From: Aneurinibacillus terranovensis DSM 18919
GTDB lineage: Bacteria > Bacillota > Bacilli > Aneurinibacillales > Aneurinibacillaceae
Assembly: GCF_000430625.1 (NCBI RefSeq)
Contig: NZ_AUMJ01000015.1
Span: 1 to 64,000, forward strand
Length of the DNA: 64,000 bases
Direction of reading: 5' to 3'
Every line of letters begins with the position of its first letter. Position 1 is the first letter of the stretch. Shown piece by piece: positions 7,901 through 16,675 of the stretch. The notes under the pieces are model-generated. The model was not told the DNA's origin. It did no database searches and saw only the letters and a program-made list of their open reading frames with translations. A program made the position numbers and the translations under genes.

Positions 7901-8305
7901 CTAAAGAACTTTCCACTTCGTGGCAGAAATCATCGTGCCTTTTCCTTCACTTGTTTCAATGGTGAACTCGTCCATTAAACGCTTTACACCAGGAAGTCCT
8001 GCGCCCAGGCCACCAGAAGTAGAATAGCCGTCTTCCAATGCCTTCATCACATCTTTAATGCCGGGCCCGTTGTCCCGTGAAATAATTTGAATGCCAACTT
8101 TATCACCTTCACTGGCTTTCCTTAGCTCGATTTTACCAGTTTTTGCATACAAGTAAATATTACGAGCCAATTCGGATATGGCAGTCGTTATCCGAGCTTG
8201 ATCTACTTCTCCGAATCCAAGGGATTTGGCGAGGTCTCGCCCCGTTTGTCGGGCAACAACGATATCCCATTCGTTAGTAACGGTAATGTTAGGGTTGTTG
8301 TCCAC
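7901..8305 (-). CDS. rsbT: RsbT serine kinase, stressosome switch
   Basis: RsbT phosphorylates RsbS and RsbR, leaves the stressosome and activates RsbU. The 134-residue GHKL protein shows N-box ELARNIYLYA near residue 47, G1 box RDNGPGIKD near 77 and G2 box SGGLGAGLPGV near 95. It begins at GTG 8305, six bases after a GGAGGG site that overlaps the end of rsbS, so the two genes are likely co-translated. Confidence 0.95.
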   Translation of the reverse strand: MDNNPNITVTNEWDIVVARQTGRDLAKSLGFGEVDQARITTAISELARNIYLYAKTGKIELRKASEGDKVGIQIISRDNGPGIKDVMKALEDGYSTSGGLGAGLPGVKRLMDEFTIETSEGKGTMISATKWKVL

Positions 8306-8307
8306 CT

Positions 8308-8664
8308 TTATCCCTCCAGTAGCTGCTTCAGTTTTTCCAATCCTTGTTCCAGGTTCATGGCGGTTTTTACATTTTGAAACCCAATTCCCAGATCAATTAA
8401 AGTAATGCCCACGGCTGGTTGTATTCCTGTAAATATGACCTGGCTGCCAAGTAATTCAGCCATTTTCACAACATCACCGAGAACTCTCGCGATATAGCTG
8501 TCAATCATTTGAACAGATGTCAAATCAATTACAACACCTTTGGAACCGGTTTTGTGAATCATGTTCAATAAATCCTGTTGGAATTGTACGGCTGTCTTAT
8601 CATCAAGTTCTACCTGGATAGAAACCAATAAATAATTTCCGAGTTTCAGTATGGGGATCCTCAT
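8308..8664 (-). CDS. rsbS: RsbS stressosome scaffold (STAS domain)
   Basis: RsbS forms the stressosome core with RsbR proteins and traps RsbT until phosphorylated. The 118-residue protein has the typical opening [17 protein letters not shown] and the phosphorylation-site stretch [18 protein letters not shown] near residue 60. The in-frame ATG at 8694 would add ten residues, but AGGAGG lies ten bases before ATG 8664 and family proteins start there. Unlike B. subtilis, no rsbR lies upstream; the next 645 bases hold no stressosome gene. Confidence 0.95.
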   Translation of the reverse strand: MRIPILKLGNYLLVSIQVELDDKTAVQFQQDLLNMIHKTGSKGVVIDLTSVQMIDSYIARVLGDVVKMAELLGSQVIFTGIQPAVGITLIDLGIGFQNVKTAMNLEQGLEKLKQLLEG

Positions 8665-9000
8665 TTCTAACCTTGCCTCCTCTTTACTTATCAATGATGT
8701 GTTTCCCTGTTATCGATAGAGCAAGTCTAAGCCCTTGATTCCTTGTGTTAAGCGTCATAGCTTTATAGTCATAAACAAACGGTTGGGGAGTTTCATAAGC
8801 GTGAGTGCATCTCAATCTACACATTTATCCATTTTACCTTCAATGGTAACATAAAGGTTCTTATTTCATAAGTGCAGTTTGAAGCTAGTTACTGTAACGT
8901 GGTCTGGTACGGCGTCAAGTCTTTTTTTGTCTATTTTATCACAGTTTATACATGAAAAAACACGGGTAAAGATGATTATCAACCTACGGGAGGGGTGAGT

Positions 9001-9210
9001 ATGCAAACTGCTAAAAACGAACCATTCCATTCACCAACCTTACGATATTTCGGTGCCGTTCCTACATGGAAGAGGATACGGACAGCCCGCGCTTCCTTGC
9101 AAGGAAAAAACTGTGCAAAAAGAAACGGATTTCGATGCCTCGTGCTCCATGTTGAATACAATAGAAAAATAGCATCTTGCAATTCGTGCGAGAAACGCTC
9201 AAAATCATAA
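9001..9210 (+). CDS. doubtful 69-residue ORF overlying a dispersed repeat
   Basis: ATG 9001 follows a fair ribosome binding site (GGGAGGGG). The predicted basic protein contains RYFGAVPTWKRIRTARAS. A related stretch on the minus strand near 23115 reads CFGPPPSGRGARTVCAS in its equivalent frame, so the similarity may come from shared repeat DNA rather than a real gene family. No domain is recognised. It may simply be repeat sequence that happens to be open. Confidence 0.25.
   Translation: MQTAKNEPFHSPTLRYFGAVPTWKRIRTARASLQGKNCAKRNGFRCLVLHVEYNRKIASCNSCEKRSKS
9044..9096 (+). repeat. dispersed repeat family 2, copy A
   Basis: This 53-base stretch aligns with the minus strand of 23089-23141. About 38 positions match, with blocks TTTCGGT, GGAAGAGGA, ACGGAC and GCGC in the same order and two compensating one-base gaps. 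The relation was found by eye; its full boundaries are unknown. Confidence 0.5.
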
Positions 9211-9309
9211 AGGTGTGAAGAGGAATTGGCTGGCATCAGGATTAAAAAGCCACGCCTTCATTAAGGAAGGTCCATTGCACAATTACACAATATAAAAGGA
9301 AGCGAAGTA

Positions 9310-10113
9310 ATGAAACAGGGAATAGGGATTATTGATTCGGGTGTAGGTGGATTAACGGTTGCAAAGGAGGTGCTGCGGCAGCTGCCAAGGGAGGATATTG
9401 TTTATTTCGGCGATACGGCGCGCTGTCCGTACGGACCTCGTCCATCTGAAGAAGTCCGGACATTTTCCTTGCAAATGATTGATTTTTTACTGAAAGAAAA
9501 TATAAAGGCGCTTGTCATTGGCTGTAATACGGCAGCCGCTGTTGTTCTCGCGGAGGTAACCGCAAAACTTGACATTCCTGTTGTCGGGGTTATAGAGCCG
9601 GGCGCAAGAACAGCGATTAAGGAAACAAAATCCGGGCAAATCGCGGTGATCGGGACACAGGGGACGATTCGAAGCGGCGCTTATGAGAAGGCGCTAAAAA
9701 AGTTAAATCCGAAGATTGAGGTCACAAGCTTGGCGTGCCCCTCGCTCGTTCCGCTGGTGGAAAGCGGACAGCTCCATGACCCGGAAGGCATGGAAATCGT
9801 AAGAGAAGCGCTGCTGCCGCTCCTGAAGCAGCGCTTTGACACGCTCATCCTCGGGTGTACGCATTATCCGTTAATTGCCCACTTCATTCAGGAGGCGGTA
9901 GGCCCGGATGTTCGTTTAATCAGTTCAGCTGAAGAGGCGGCCCGTGAATTGAGTGCGGTGCTTTCATACCGGCAGATGCTGGCGAATGGCGGAGACGTCA
10001 TTCATACAACCCACCATTTTTACACGAGTGGGGATCGCGCACTGTTTGCCTCGATCGCGGAAGAATGGCTCGGTATCAAAGTGGGAGCGGTACAAGTTGC
10101 ATTGAATGAATAA
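9310..10113 (+). CDS. racE: glutamate racemase
   Basis: The enzyme makes D-glutamate for peptidoglycan in the cytoplasm. The 267-residue protein shows the two cysteine motifs of the family, VIGCNTAAAVV near residue 70 and LILGCTHYPLIA near 181, plus IGIIDSGVGGLT at the N terminus and YFGDTARCPYGPR. These hold the acid/base cysteines and substrate contacts. ATG 9310 follows AAAGGAAG. gerM and rph lie downstream, as in the racE region of B. subtilis. Confidence 0.96.
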   Translation: MKQGIGIIDSGVGGLTVAKEVLRQLPREDIVYFGDTARCPYGPRPSEEVRTFSLQMIDFLLKENIKALVIGCNTAAAVVLAEVTAKLDIPVVGVIEPGARTAIKETKSGQIAVIGTQGTIRSGAYEKALKKLNPKIEVTSLACPSLVPLVESGQLHDPEGMEIVREALLPLLKQRFDTLILGCTHYPLIAHFIQEAVGPDVRLISSAEEAARELSAVLSYRQMLANGGDVIHTTHHFYTSGDRALFASIAEEWLGIKVGAVQVALNE

Positions 10114-10192
10114 GGATTTGGACAAAACATGTATAATTCCGCAATAGGCTCGTATACATAGTAGTAAAAAATAGAGCCTAGGAGGAAAAGCC

Positions 10193-11278
10193 ATGTCTCG
10201 AAAAATAACGTTTGCCAGCGCACTAATGGGTCTTTTATTTTTGAGTGGATGCAGCATGTATGGCCCCAAGGATGTTTCAAGCAACCAAATTGACCCTCCT
10301 CCGTTGACTTCACAACCGGCTGGCAGTGAAAAGGTAACAACGGATGGCCAGCCCGTAACCGATACGTTTACCGATCCGTCTTCTGTCACCGGAGCAAAAG
10401 AGAGTGCTGCAGCAAGCACCATTGTAAGCAAAATATATGCGGTAGATCCGGACGGATACGTCGTTCCTTGGGAAGTTGAACTTCCGAAAAAAACAGGGGT
10501 TGCGAAGGAAGTGCTTACCTGCATGGTGCAGGGAAGCGAGGGAGAAAAAATGCTTCCAACCGGATTCCATGCTGTGCTTCCGCCGGGAACTAAAGTAAAA
10601 AGTTTAAATATCAAAAATGGGGTTGCGACCGTCGATTTCTCACCTGAATTCAAAAAGTATAAGCCGGAAAACGAACAGAAAATCATCGATGCTGTTACCT
10701 GGGCCCTTACCGAATTTGATTCCATTAAAGAAGTAAACATTCAAATCAACGGATACCCGCAGGATGTCATGCCGGTGAAAGGAACTCCCATTTCCCATTT
10801 GAGCCGTAAGAATGGCATTAACCTGGAGATGGCTTCCAATGTGAAGATAGGGCATACAATGCCGGTCACTTTATACTTCCAAGGACAGTTAGGGGATAAA
10901 GGCACGTATTTTGTTCCTGTTACAAGACTTGTTCCTGATGACCAGTCCAATAAGGCGGATGTGGTTTTGAAAGAGTTAGTTCACGGTCCGACGCAGGGTT
11001 CACCGCTTTTTTCTTCCATTCTTCCCACAGTCAACGTGTTAAACGTGAAAGAGAATAACGGCGTCATTGTTGCAAACCTTGATAATAAGATTCTTTCGTA
11101 CAGTGATAAGCAGGCAAATCCGGATGCCCTTGAGGAAATCGTTCTTTCCCTGACGGAGAATACGAATGCGAAGAAAGTTCAAATTATGGTGGACGGAAAG
11201 AGCACGGTTAAGACAGGCAAGGTGGACTATTCGAAACCCGTTTCACGTCCCTCTACGATTAATAGTAAACTTTATTGA
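10193..11278 (+). CDS. gerM: GerM-type spore lipoprotein with two GerMN domains
   Basis: GerM family proteins act in spore formation and germination; in B. subtilis GerM is needed for a stable SpoIIIA-SpoIIQ complex across the two spore membranes. The 361-residue protein begins with a lipoprotein signal and lipobox LSGC (Cys20), then a Ser/Thr-rich linker (20-75), then two GerMN repeats, about 80-200 and 220-345, each with a VDFSPEF- or ANLDNK-type strand. ATG 10193 follows GGAGG. A 7-bp inverted repeat TAGGCTC/GAGCCTA (10145-10151, 10174-10180) ends at the ribosome binding site. Confidence 0.92.
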   Translation: MSRKITFASALMGLLFLSGCSMYGPKDVSSNQIDPPPLTSQPAGSEKVTTDGQPVTDTFTDPSSVTGAKESAAASTIVSKIYAVDPDGYVVPWEVELPKKTGVAKEVLTCMVQGSEGEKMLPTGFHAVLPPGTKVKSLNIKNGVATVDFSPEFKKYKPENEQKIIDAVTWALTEFDSIKEVNIQINGYPQDVMPVKGTPISHLSRKNGINLEMASNVKIGHTMPVTLYFQGQLGDKGTYFVPVTRLVPDDQSNKADVVLKELVHGPTQGSPLFSSILPTVNVLNVKENNGVIVANLDNKILSYSDKQANPDALEEIVLSLTENTNAKKVQIMVDGKSTVKTGKVDYSKPVSRPSTINSKLY

Positions 11279-11312
11279 ATGATGAGCCCCAAGGGCGTTT
11301 TTGAAGAGGTGT

Positions 11313-11340
11313 TAAGAGGTGTGTTTCCACCTCTTTTTCT
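11313..11340 (+). terminator. terminator after gerM
   Basis: An 8-bp stem AAGAGGTG / CACCTCTT with a 6-nt loop is followed by a T-rich tail. It separates gerM from the promoter of rph. Confidence 0.8.
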
Positions 11341-11385
11341 TTTCTATTCCTGTGCCGCACGATTTACATTTTTATGGATGGATTG

Positions 11386-11394
11386 TGCTATAAT
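11386..11394 (+). promoter_or_regulatory. extended -10 promoter of the rph operon
   Basis: TGC-TATAAT forms an extended -10 element 35 bases before the rph start. No strong -35 is seen at 17 bases, which is usual when TGN is present. Confidence 0.55.
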
Positions 11395-11429
11395 AAGCCA
11401 GTACTATGCAATTGGAGGGAATGTATACG

Positions 11430-12194
11430 ATGCGAATAGATCATCGGGGAAACAATGAATTAAGACCGGTTCGTTTTACGATGGATTACATAAAGCACGC
11501 GGAAGGCTCTCTGCTGATCGAGGTTGGAGATACGAAAGTGATATGCACGGCTACTGTTGAAGAAAAAGTCCCTCCATTTATGCGAGGCCAAGGGAAAGGC
11601 TGGGTAACAGCGGAATATTCCATGCTCCCCCGGGCGACAGCTACACGAAACGTACGGGAATCGAGCAGAGGAAAAGTTAGCGGTAGAACGATGGAAATTC
11701 AACGGCTAATTGGCCGCGCCCTTCGTTCAATCGTGAACTTGAATGGCCTTGGCGAGCGCACGATCTGGCTTGATTGCGATGTTATTCAAGCGGACGGGGG
11801 GACTCGCACTGCCTCGATAACCGGAGCCTATGTGGCGATGGTTTCCGCTATGGCGAAGTTAGTAAATAACAAACAAATTGCCCAACTGCCGGTCACGGAT
11901 TTTTTGGCGGCGACAAGTGTCGGGATTATTGATGGAGAGGTATGCCTTGACCTTTGTTACGAGGAAGATTCCCACGCCCAGGTAGACATGAATATCGTGA
12001 TGACCGGTTCCGGGAGTTTTGTCGAACTGCAGGGAACGGGGGAAGAATCACCGTTTAGCGCGAACGAACTGCAGGGATTGCTCGAACTTGGAAAGAAAGG
12101 TATCGAACAATTAATCGGTTTTCAAAAGGCAGCGCTTGGCAGCACAGCGGCATTACTTCCCCGGCAAAAAGAAGGGGATGAAAGGAATGGATAA
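11430..12194 (+). CDS. rph: ribonuclease PH
   Basis: RNase PH trims the 3' ends of tRNA precursors by phosphorolysis. The 254-residue protein contains [14 protein letters not shown] at the N terminus, [19 protein letters not shown] near residue 55, and IGRALRSI with [17 protein letters not shown] near 90-125, the family's RNA- and phosphate-binding stretches. ATG 11430 is chosen over the in-frame upstream codon at 11406, because GGAGGG lies ten bases before it and the protein then begins like other RNase PH. It overlaps rdgB by 8 bases, so they form one operon. Confidence 0.96.
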   Translation: MRIDHRGNNELRPVRFTMDYIKHAEGSLLIEVGDTKVICTATVEEKVPPFMRGQGKGWVTAEYSMLPRATATRNVRESSRGKVSGRTMEIQRLIGRALRSIVNLNGLGERTIWLDCDVIQADGGTRTASITGAYVAMVSAMAKLVNNKQIAQLPVTDFLAATSVGIIDGEVCLDLCYEEDSHAQVDMNIVMTGSGSFVELQGTGEESPFSANELQGLLELGKKGIEQLIGFQKAALGSTAALLPRQKEGDERNG

Positions 12195-12804
12195 TCGCTC
12201 ATTTCCCTGGGAAACAATCGTGCTGGCCACACGAAATAAAGGGAAAATTCGTGAATTCGAGCAAATGCTGGCCGGCTATGCCGCGAGTATTCAAACCGTT
12301 GAACATTATCCCGGGCTTCCCGAAGTAGAGGAGGACGGGGATACGTTTGAAGCAAACGCGATAAAAAAAGCAGAAACTATATGTGCAGCAACAGGCCAGG
12401 CAGCGTTGGCGGATGATTCCGGACTGGAAGTGGACGCGTTAAATGGAATGCCGGGCGTATACTCTGCCCGCTTTGCCGGGCAGAATGCGAATGACGAGGC
12501 AAACAACAAAAAACTTATTTCTCTTGTACGCGACTTACCGCCAGGGCAGCGCCACGCAAAGTTTGTTGCTGTGCTTGCCCTGGCGGCTCCTGGTGAGAAA
12601 ACGATGGTGGTGCGCGGGGAGTGTGAAGGCGAAATAGTTCTGTTTCCTTCAGGGGAAGGCGGCTTTGGCTATGACCCGTACTTTTTCCTTCCTGAATTCG
12701 GAAAAACAATGGCTGAGCTGTCCGCGAAAGAAAAAAATAAAATCAGCCATCGCGGGAAAGCGATCCGCAAACTGGAAAGCATACTACGAGGGCGTTGCAT
12801 ATGA
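12187..12804 (+). CDS. rdgB: RdgB/HAM1-type XTP/dITP pyrophosphatase
   Basis: This housekeeping enzyme hydrolyses non-canonical purine nucleotides (XTP, dITP, ITP) to monophosphates and keeps them out of DNA and RNA. The 205-residue protein has [16 protein letters not shown] near residue 12, [13 protein letters not shown] near 78 (catalytic Asp), GFGYDPYF near 160 and [10 protein letters not shown] near 185. ATG 12187 follows AAGGGGATGAAAGGA; the longer frame from 12136 lacks support. It overlaps both rph and the next gene (ATGA at 12801-12804). Confidence 0.95.
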   Translation: MDNRSFPWETIVLATRNKGKIREFEQMLAGYAASIQTVEHYPGLPEVEEDGDTFEANAIKKAETICAATGQAALADDSGLEVDALNGMPGVYSARFAGQNANDEANNKKLISLVRDLPPGQRHAKFVAVLALAAPGEKTMVVRGECEGEIVLFPSGEGGFGYDPYFFLPEFGKTMAELSAKEKNKISHRGKAIRKLESILRGRCI

Positions 12805-13343
12805 AAATTCTGGTGGTAAGTGATACGCATGGGAGCACCGAACATCTTCCGGGTATTTTGCAGCGTCACCGGCCTGACTATGTCTTTCACTGTGGTGATT
12901 TTTGCTATTCACGCAAAAGCTTTTCGGACTTTTCCTATGTACGGGGAAATTGCGATATCGATTCCCAAGTCCCGGATGAGAACATTACGGATATTGGTTC
13001 CATTCGTATTTTCCAGACGCACGGACATTTGTATCGTGTGAAAGAAACGGTCATGCGGCTAAAATACCGTGCGCTTGAAGCAAACGCCAGCCTTGTGTTA
13101 TTCGGCCATACGCACGTGCCGGCCTGCGTACAGGAAAACGGAATTCTCTATGTAAATCCGGGCAGTCTGCTGCTGCCCCGCCGTTATCCGGTACCTACAT
13201 ACGCCCTCATTGAATGGCCGGAAGAATGTCCGGAAGAAAAAAACGGCGAAACAGTGGAGATGACGGTAGTCTTTTATTCTGAGACGGGGGAGAAGCAGCA
13301 GCGGCTTGGCGGAGTTTATTCAGTGCGGGCCCTATCCGCATAA
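12801..13343 (+). CDS. YsnB/YfcE-type metallophosphoesterase
   Basis: A probable phosphodiesterase of the MJ0936/YfcE family, 180 residues. The metal-binding motifs are VVSDTHG near residue 8, FHCGDF near 35, RGNCD near 51, THGH near 74, and FGHTHVP near 105. ATG 12801 overlaps the rdgB stop as ATGA, so translation is coupled. Family members cut model phosphodiesters in vitro; the natural substrate is not settled. The rph-rdgB-phosphoesterase order is shared with B. subtilis (rph-ysnA-ysnB). Confidence 0.88.
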   Translation: MKILVVSDTHGSTEHLPGILQRHRPDYVFHCGDFCYSRKSFSDFSYVRGNCDIDSQVPDENITDIGSIRIFQTHGHLYRVKETVMRLKYRALEANASLVLFGHTHVPACVQENGILYVNPGSLLLPRRYPVPTYALIEWPEECPEEKNGETVEMTVVFYSETGEKQQRLGGVYSVRALSA

Positions 13344-13354
13344 GGGGGTGGATT

Positions 13355-14389
13355 ATGATGAAAAATCGCGGGAGTAATGTCGTTTTGCTCCCGACTGTTG
13401 TCGACTTTTACCTGGAGCAAGCGTTTGTGGCCAGAGAAGAAAAACGGTTTGATGAAGCGATAGCCTGGTTGTCCAATATTCTCCAGTTCGAACCTGAACA
13501 TCCCGTCGCACTTTTTGACATGGCTTTGACGCGGTATGAATCCGATTGCTATGAAGAAGCAAGGGATGTGGCGATGAAGATGTGGGAAGAGGAGATTGGG
13601 GATCGTTCTTCGGTGCTTCGCTTGTACTTATCCTGTTTAATACGGCTCGAAGATTTTGACGGCATTAGCCGGCTTTTAAACGAAGCCCAAAATCATGACG
13701 GCATAATCGTGACCGAGGATTTGCTGGAAATTAAAGCCGCTTGTGATTTGCTTCGTCAATCCGAAGAGGACCACGATGCCAATCTTTCAAGAGATACTGT
13801 AATCCAGCGCATAGCGGATAATCCGGACTACCCGTCGGAACTCTATGAAAAACTGGACGGTGGCACCTTTGAAGAGCAGCTTCGTTCCATCGAACAATTG
13901 AAATACATACACACGCCGGAAACCGTTTCTGTTTTAAAAGAATATTTACTTCTTGTCTACCCGGACCCAATTCTTAAAACATTTGCCGTGCGGGCACTGA
14001 AAGAGATGGGTGAGGGTGGCCGTGTTTTTATACATAAGTATAATCAGTTGTTTGAGGCAAACATAGAAGATGTTCCCCTGCATGACCAGGAAATTCCGGA
14101 TGAGGAACGGCGGGTGATGGAAATTATCGGGCGCGTCGTGGACAATGGCGATGTTTCCTTTCTCCCCTTTGCCCTTCAGCTCTGGATGGAATATCTGTTT
14201 GCGATTTTTCCGCTTCATCCCGCCGTTCGCAATACGGCATCGTGGGCGGCGGCCCTGCACTACGCAACAGCCCGGCTCCTTCATATGGACCTGACGCAGA
14301 AGCGGGTAGCGGCCCTCTACCAGGTCCCTCTTTCAAGCGTCAGCCGTAATTACCGCAGCCTCAACCAAGTGCTGGAGATTGATTCGTAA
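13355..14389 (+). CDS. TPR-type protein (YsoA-like)
   Basis: A 344-residue soluble protein. Residues about 15-100 form tetratricopeptide-like helices (AREEKRFDEAIAWLSNIL, PEHPVALFDMALTRYES), the middle has HEAT-like helices (VSVLKEYLLLVYPDP), and a C-terminal domain follows. It lies directly ahead of tig, where B. subtilis has the TPR protein YsoA, so orthology is likely but not proven. Function is unknown; TPR folds usually bind other proteins. Confidence 0.75.
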   Translation: MMKNRGSNVVLLPTVVDFYLEQAFVAREEKRFDEAIAWLSNILQFEPEHPVALFDMALTRYESDCYEEARDVAMKMWEEEIGDRSSVLRLYLSCLIRLEDFDGISRLLNEAQNHDGIIVTEDLLEIKAACDLLRQSEEDHDANLSRDTVIQRIADNPDYPSELYEKLDGGTFEEQLRSIEQLKYIHTPETVSVLKEYLLLVYPDPILKTFAVRALKEMGEGGRVFIHKYNQLFEANIEDVPLHDQEIPDEERRVMEIIGRVVDNGDVSFLPFALQLWMEYLFAIFPLHPAVRNTASWAAALHYATARLLHMDLTQKRVAALYQVPLSSVSRNYRSLNQVLEIDS

Positions 14390-14427
14390 CCTTTTCTTAC
14401 AGGGGGAATTTTCATTTTTTTGGTGAG

Positions 14428-14455
14428 TTGAAATGGAGTTTGGTTATGATATAAT
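14428..14455 (+). promoter_or_regulatory. sigma-A promoter of tig
   Basis: TTGAAA (14428-14433), a 16-base spacer and perfect TATAAT (14450-14455). It lies some 250 bases before tig, so the transcript would carry a long leader made of repeat family 1 and an IS605-like tail. Confidence 0.7.
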
Positions 14456-14475
14456 ATAATGGCTATAGCTATAAA

Positions 14476-14690
14476 GGTACTTTCGGCAGCCCCGTGCTGA
14501 ATAAGGGCAACTAAGGCTATGACCGGCGCCTGCGGCTTTGCGCTAGCCAAGTTTTCTTTATATAAAGCTACAAGTTTTACATAAGCGATCACTTGTACCG
14601 TCGGATGAACGGGAAATTAAGCCTGTGGAGAAAGTAGGCGTACGAAATCAACGAAGCAGGAAATCCATCCTCAGGGTCGTTAAATTTTTA
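14476..14690 (+). mobile_element. relic resembling the omega-RNA/3' end of an IS200/IS605 tnpB element
   Basis: The stretch begins with a GGCAGCCCCGTGCTG motif (14484 on), passes through the 57-bp repeat core (14507-14563), and ends with sequence containing GTACCGTCGGATGAACGGG and AACGAAGCAGGAAATCCATC. From memory, this order matches the 3' part of IS605-family tnpB genes, where the guide (omega) RNA scaffold is encoded. A translated frame reads SDEREIKPVEKVGVRNQRS, like a TnpB tail. No tnpB or tnpA gene is present here. The assignment rests on recall, not on a search. It lies inside the tig leader, downstream of its promoter. Confidence 0.5.
14507..14563 (+). repeat. dispersed repeat family 1, copy 1
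   Basis: This 57-base core aligns without gaps to 43244-43300 (52 of 57 identical by hand count) and to 24266-24322. An internal hairpin pairs GGCTA with TAGCC and GCGC with GCGC around the CTGCGGC loop. Confidence 0.85.
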
Positions 14691-14707
14691 GGAGGGGAAA
14701 GCATAAA

Positions 14708-15991
14708 ATGAAAGCTACTTGGGAAAAGTTAGAAAATAATCAGGGTGTTCTTACCGTTGAGGTGGAAGAAACCCAGGTGAATGAAGCGATTGACCGAGCA
14801 TTCACCAAAGTTGTAAAGAAAGTAAATATTCCGGGATTCCGCAAAGGAAAGGTGCCCCGTAAGATTTTTGAAGCACGCTTTGGCATTGAGTCTCTTTACC
14901 AGGATGCGCTTGATATCCTTCTTCCGAAAGCTTACTCTGAGGCTGTTGAAGAAACGGGCATTGACCCGGTTGACCGTCCGGAAGTAGATGTAGAAACGAT
15001 GGAAAAAGGACAACCTCTTGTATTTAAAGCTACGGTAACCGTTAAGCCTGAAGTAAAGCTCGGTGATTACAAAGGATTAACCGTTGAGCCGAAAGATTTT
15101 GCCGTAACCGACGAATCTGTTGAGCAAGAATTAAAAACGATGCAGGAACGCAATGCTGAGCTTGTTGTAGTAGAAGATGGCGCCATTGAGAAAGGCGACT
15201 ACGCGATCATTGACTTTGATGGCTACGTGGATAATGAACCTTTTGAAGGCGGACAAGCGGACAACTATCAATTAGAAATCGGTTCCGGTACATTTATTCC
15301 CGGATTTGAAGACCAGCTCGTCGGCCTTAAGAAGGGCGATGAAAAAGATGTCGAAGTCACGTTCCCGGAGGAGTACCACGCAGCGGAGCTCGCTGGCAAA
15401 CCTGCTGTATTTAAGGTAAAAGTCAACGAAATTAAACGTAAAAACCTGCCGGAGCTGGATGATGAATTCGCTAAAGATGTGAGTGAATTTGATACGCTTG
15501 ATGAATTGAAAGCCGACATTAAGAATAAGCTGGAAGAGAAAGCGGTTATCGATGCCGATAACTATAAAAAAGAAGCGCTGATTGAGCAGGTAGCTGCCAA
15601 TGCAACTATTGACATTCCGGAAGTTATGATTGAACATGAAGTTAACCATATGGTTGATGATTTTGCCCAGCGCCTGCAGTATCAAGGCATGAATCTTGAC
15701 CTGTATTATCAATTTACCGGATTGGATGAAGAGAAGCTTCGTGAGCAGTTCCATGCCGACGCTGAAAAACGCGTTCGCACAACACTGACACTTGAAGCGG
15801 TTGGCAAGGATGCAAATATCGAAGTAACGGATGAAGACGTTAATGAAGAGTTAAATAAACTTGCCGAACAATACAATCGTCCGGTAGACGAACTTCGCCG
15901 CATATTTGAGACACAGGGTAATCTGGAAAGCTTGGAAAATGACATTCGTATTCGCAAAACGATTGACCTGCTTGTTGAAAGCAGCAAATAG
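14708..15991 (+). CDS. tig: trigger factor, ribosome-bound chaperone
   Basis: Trigger factor meets nascent chains at the ribosome exit and has peptidyl-prolyl isomerase activity. The 427-residue protein has an N-terminal ribosome-binding domain (1-145) with [17 protein letters not shown] near residue 43, an FKBP-type isomerase domain (about 160-245; [19 protein letters not shown]), and a helical C-terminal chaperone domain. Length is as usual. ATG 14708 follows AGGAGGGG. The long leader holds repeat family 1. It heads the tig-clpP-clpX block. Confidence 0.97.
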   Translation: MKATWEKLENNQGVLTVEVEETQVNEAIDRAFTKVVKKVNIPGFRKGKVPRKIFEARFGIESLYQDALDILLPKAYSEAVEETGIDPVDRPEVDVETMEKGQPLVFKATVTVKPEVKLGDYKGLTVEPKDFAVTDESVEQELKTMQERNAELVVVEDGAIEKGDYAIIDFDGYVDNEPFEGGQADNYQLEIGSGTFIPGFEDQLVGLKKGDEKDVEVTFPEEYHAAELAGKPAVFKVKVNEIKRKNLPELDDEFAKDVSEFDTLDELKADIKNKLEEKAVIDADNYKKEALIEQVAANATIDIPEVMIEHEVNHMVDDFAQRLQYQGMNLDLYYQFTGLDEEKLREQFHADAEKRVRTTLTLEAVGKDANIEVTDEDVNEELNKLAEQYNRPVDELRRIFETQGNLESLENDIRIRKTIDLLVESSK

Positions 15992-16012
15992 TCAGGAATG
16001 AAATAAGAATGG

Positions 16013-16045
16013 CAAGGCACGAAGGACGATTCGTGCCTTGTTTTT
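16013..16045 (+). terminator. terminator after tig
   Basis: An 11-bp perfect stem CAAGGCACGAA / TTCGTGCCTTG with a 6-nt loop and TTTTT tail. Only 28 bases separate it from the clpP start, leaving little room for a separate promoter. Confidence 0.9.
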
Positions 16046-16073
16046 CAAACGTGTTGTGAAAGGAGGAGTATGA

Positions 16074-16664
16074 ATGACTGTCATACCTTATGTTGTAGAG
16101 ACGACAAGTCGGGGAGAACGCGCTTATGATATTTATTCCCGTTTATTGAAGGATCGCATTATCATGCTTGGTTCGGAAATCGATGATCATGTGGCAAATG
16201 CGGTCGTAGCTCAACTTCTTTTTCTAGCAGCAGAGGATCCAGATAAGGACATAAACTTATACATAAACTCTCCCGGAGGTTCAGTAACGGCCGGGTTGGC
16301 GATTTATGACACTATGCAGTTTATTAAACCGGACGTTTCAACCATCTGTATTGGCATGGCTGCAAGTATGGGCTCCTTCCTGTTGATGGCGGGAGCGAAA
16401 GGCAAGCGGTATGCTCTTCCACACAGTGAAGTGATGATTCATCAGCCCCTAGGCGGGGTAAGAGGGCAAGCAGCGGATATTAAAATTCACGCTGAATGGA
16501 TTATTAAGACAAAGGAGAAATTGAACCGAATTTATTCCGAGCGTACAGGGCAGCCTATGGAACGGATTGAACGCGATACGGATCGTGACAATTTTATGGG
16601 TGCCCTTGAAGCGAAAGAATACGGATTAATTGACGCCGTCATTACTCGTAATGATGAAAAGTAA
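16074..16664 (+). CDS. clpP: ATP-dependent Clp protease proteolytic subunit
   Basis: ClpP forms the tetradecameric serine protease chamber used with ClpX and other Clp ATPases. The 196-residue protein shows the catalytic triad: Ser near 97 ([11 protein letters not shown]), His near 122 ([12 protein letters not shown]) and Asp near 171 (DRDNFM). ATG 16074 follows AAAGGAGGAG. It sits next to clpX, unlike B. subtilis where clpP is elsewhere. No CtsR operator (tandem GGTCAAA) is seen in the short upstream gap, so CtsR control is not supported here. Confidence 0.97.
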   Translation: MTVIPYVVETTSRGERAYDIYSRLLKDRIIMLGSEIDDHVANAVVAQLLFLAAEDPDKDINLYINSPGGSVTAGLAIYDTMQFIKPDVSTICIGMAASMGSFLLMAGAKGKRYALPHSEVMIHQPLGGVRGQAADIKIHAEWIIKTKEKLNRIYSERTGQPMERIERDTDRDNFMGALEAKEYGLIDAVITRNDEK

Positions 16665-16675
16665 GGGGTGAATTC

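Larger units (their letters stand above)
8665..9309. other. divergent intergenic region between rsbS and racE
   Basis: This 645-base stretch separates the minus-strand sigB module from plus-strand racE. I see no rsbR, no RNA gene and no convincing promoter for either side. It holds a weak plus-strand ORF at 9001-9210 and one copy of a dispersed repeat (9044-9096). AT-rich runs near 8920-8960 could hold promoters. Confidence 0.5.

Noticed and set aside
9964-10740. 258-codon minus-strand frame across racE and gerM
   Set aside because: It crosses two well-supported genes and an intergenic gap, and its translation shows no family.
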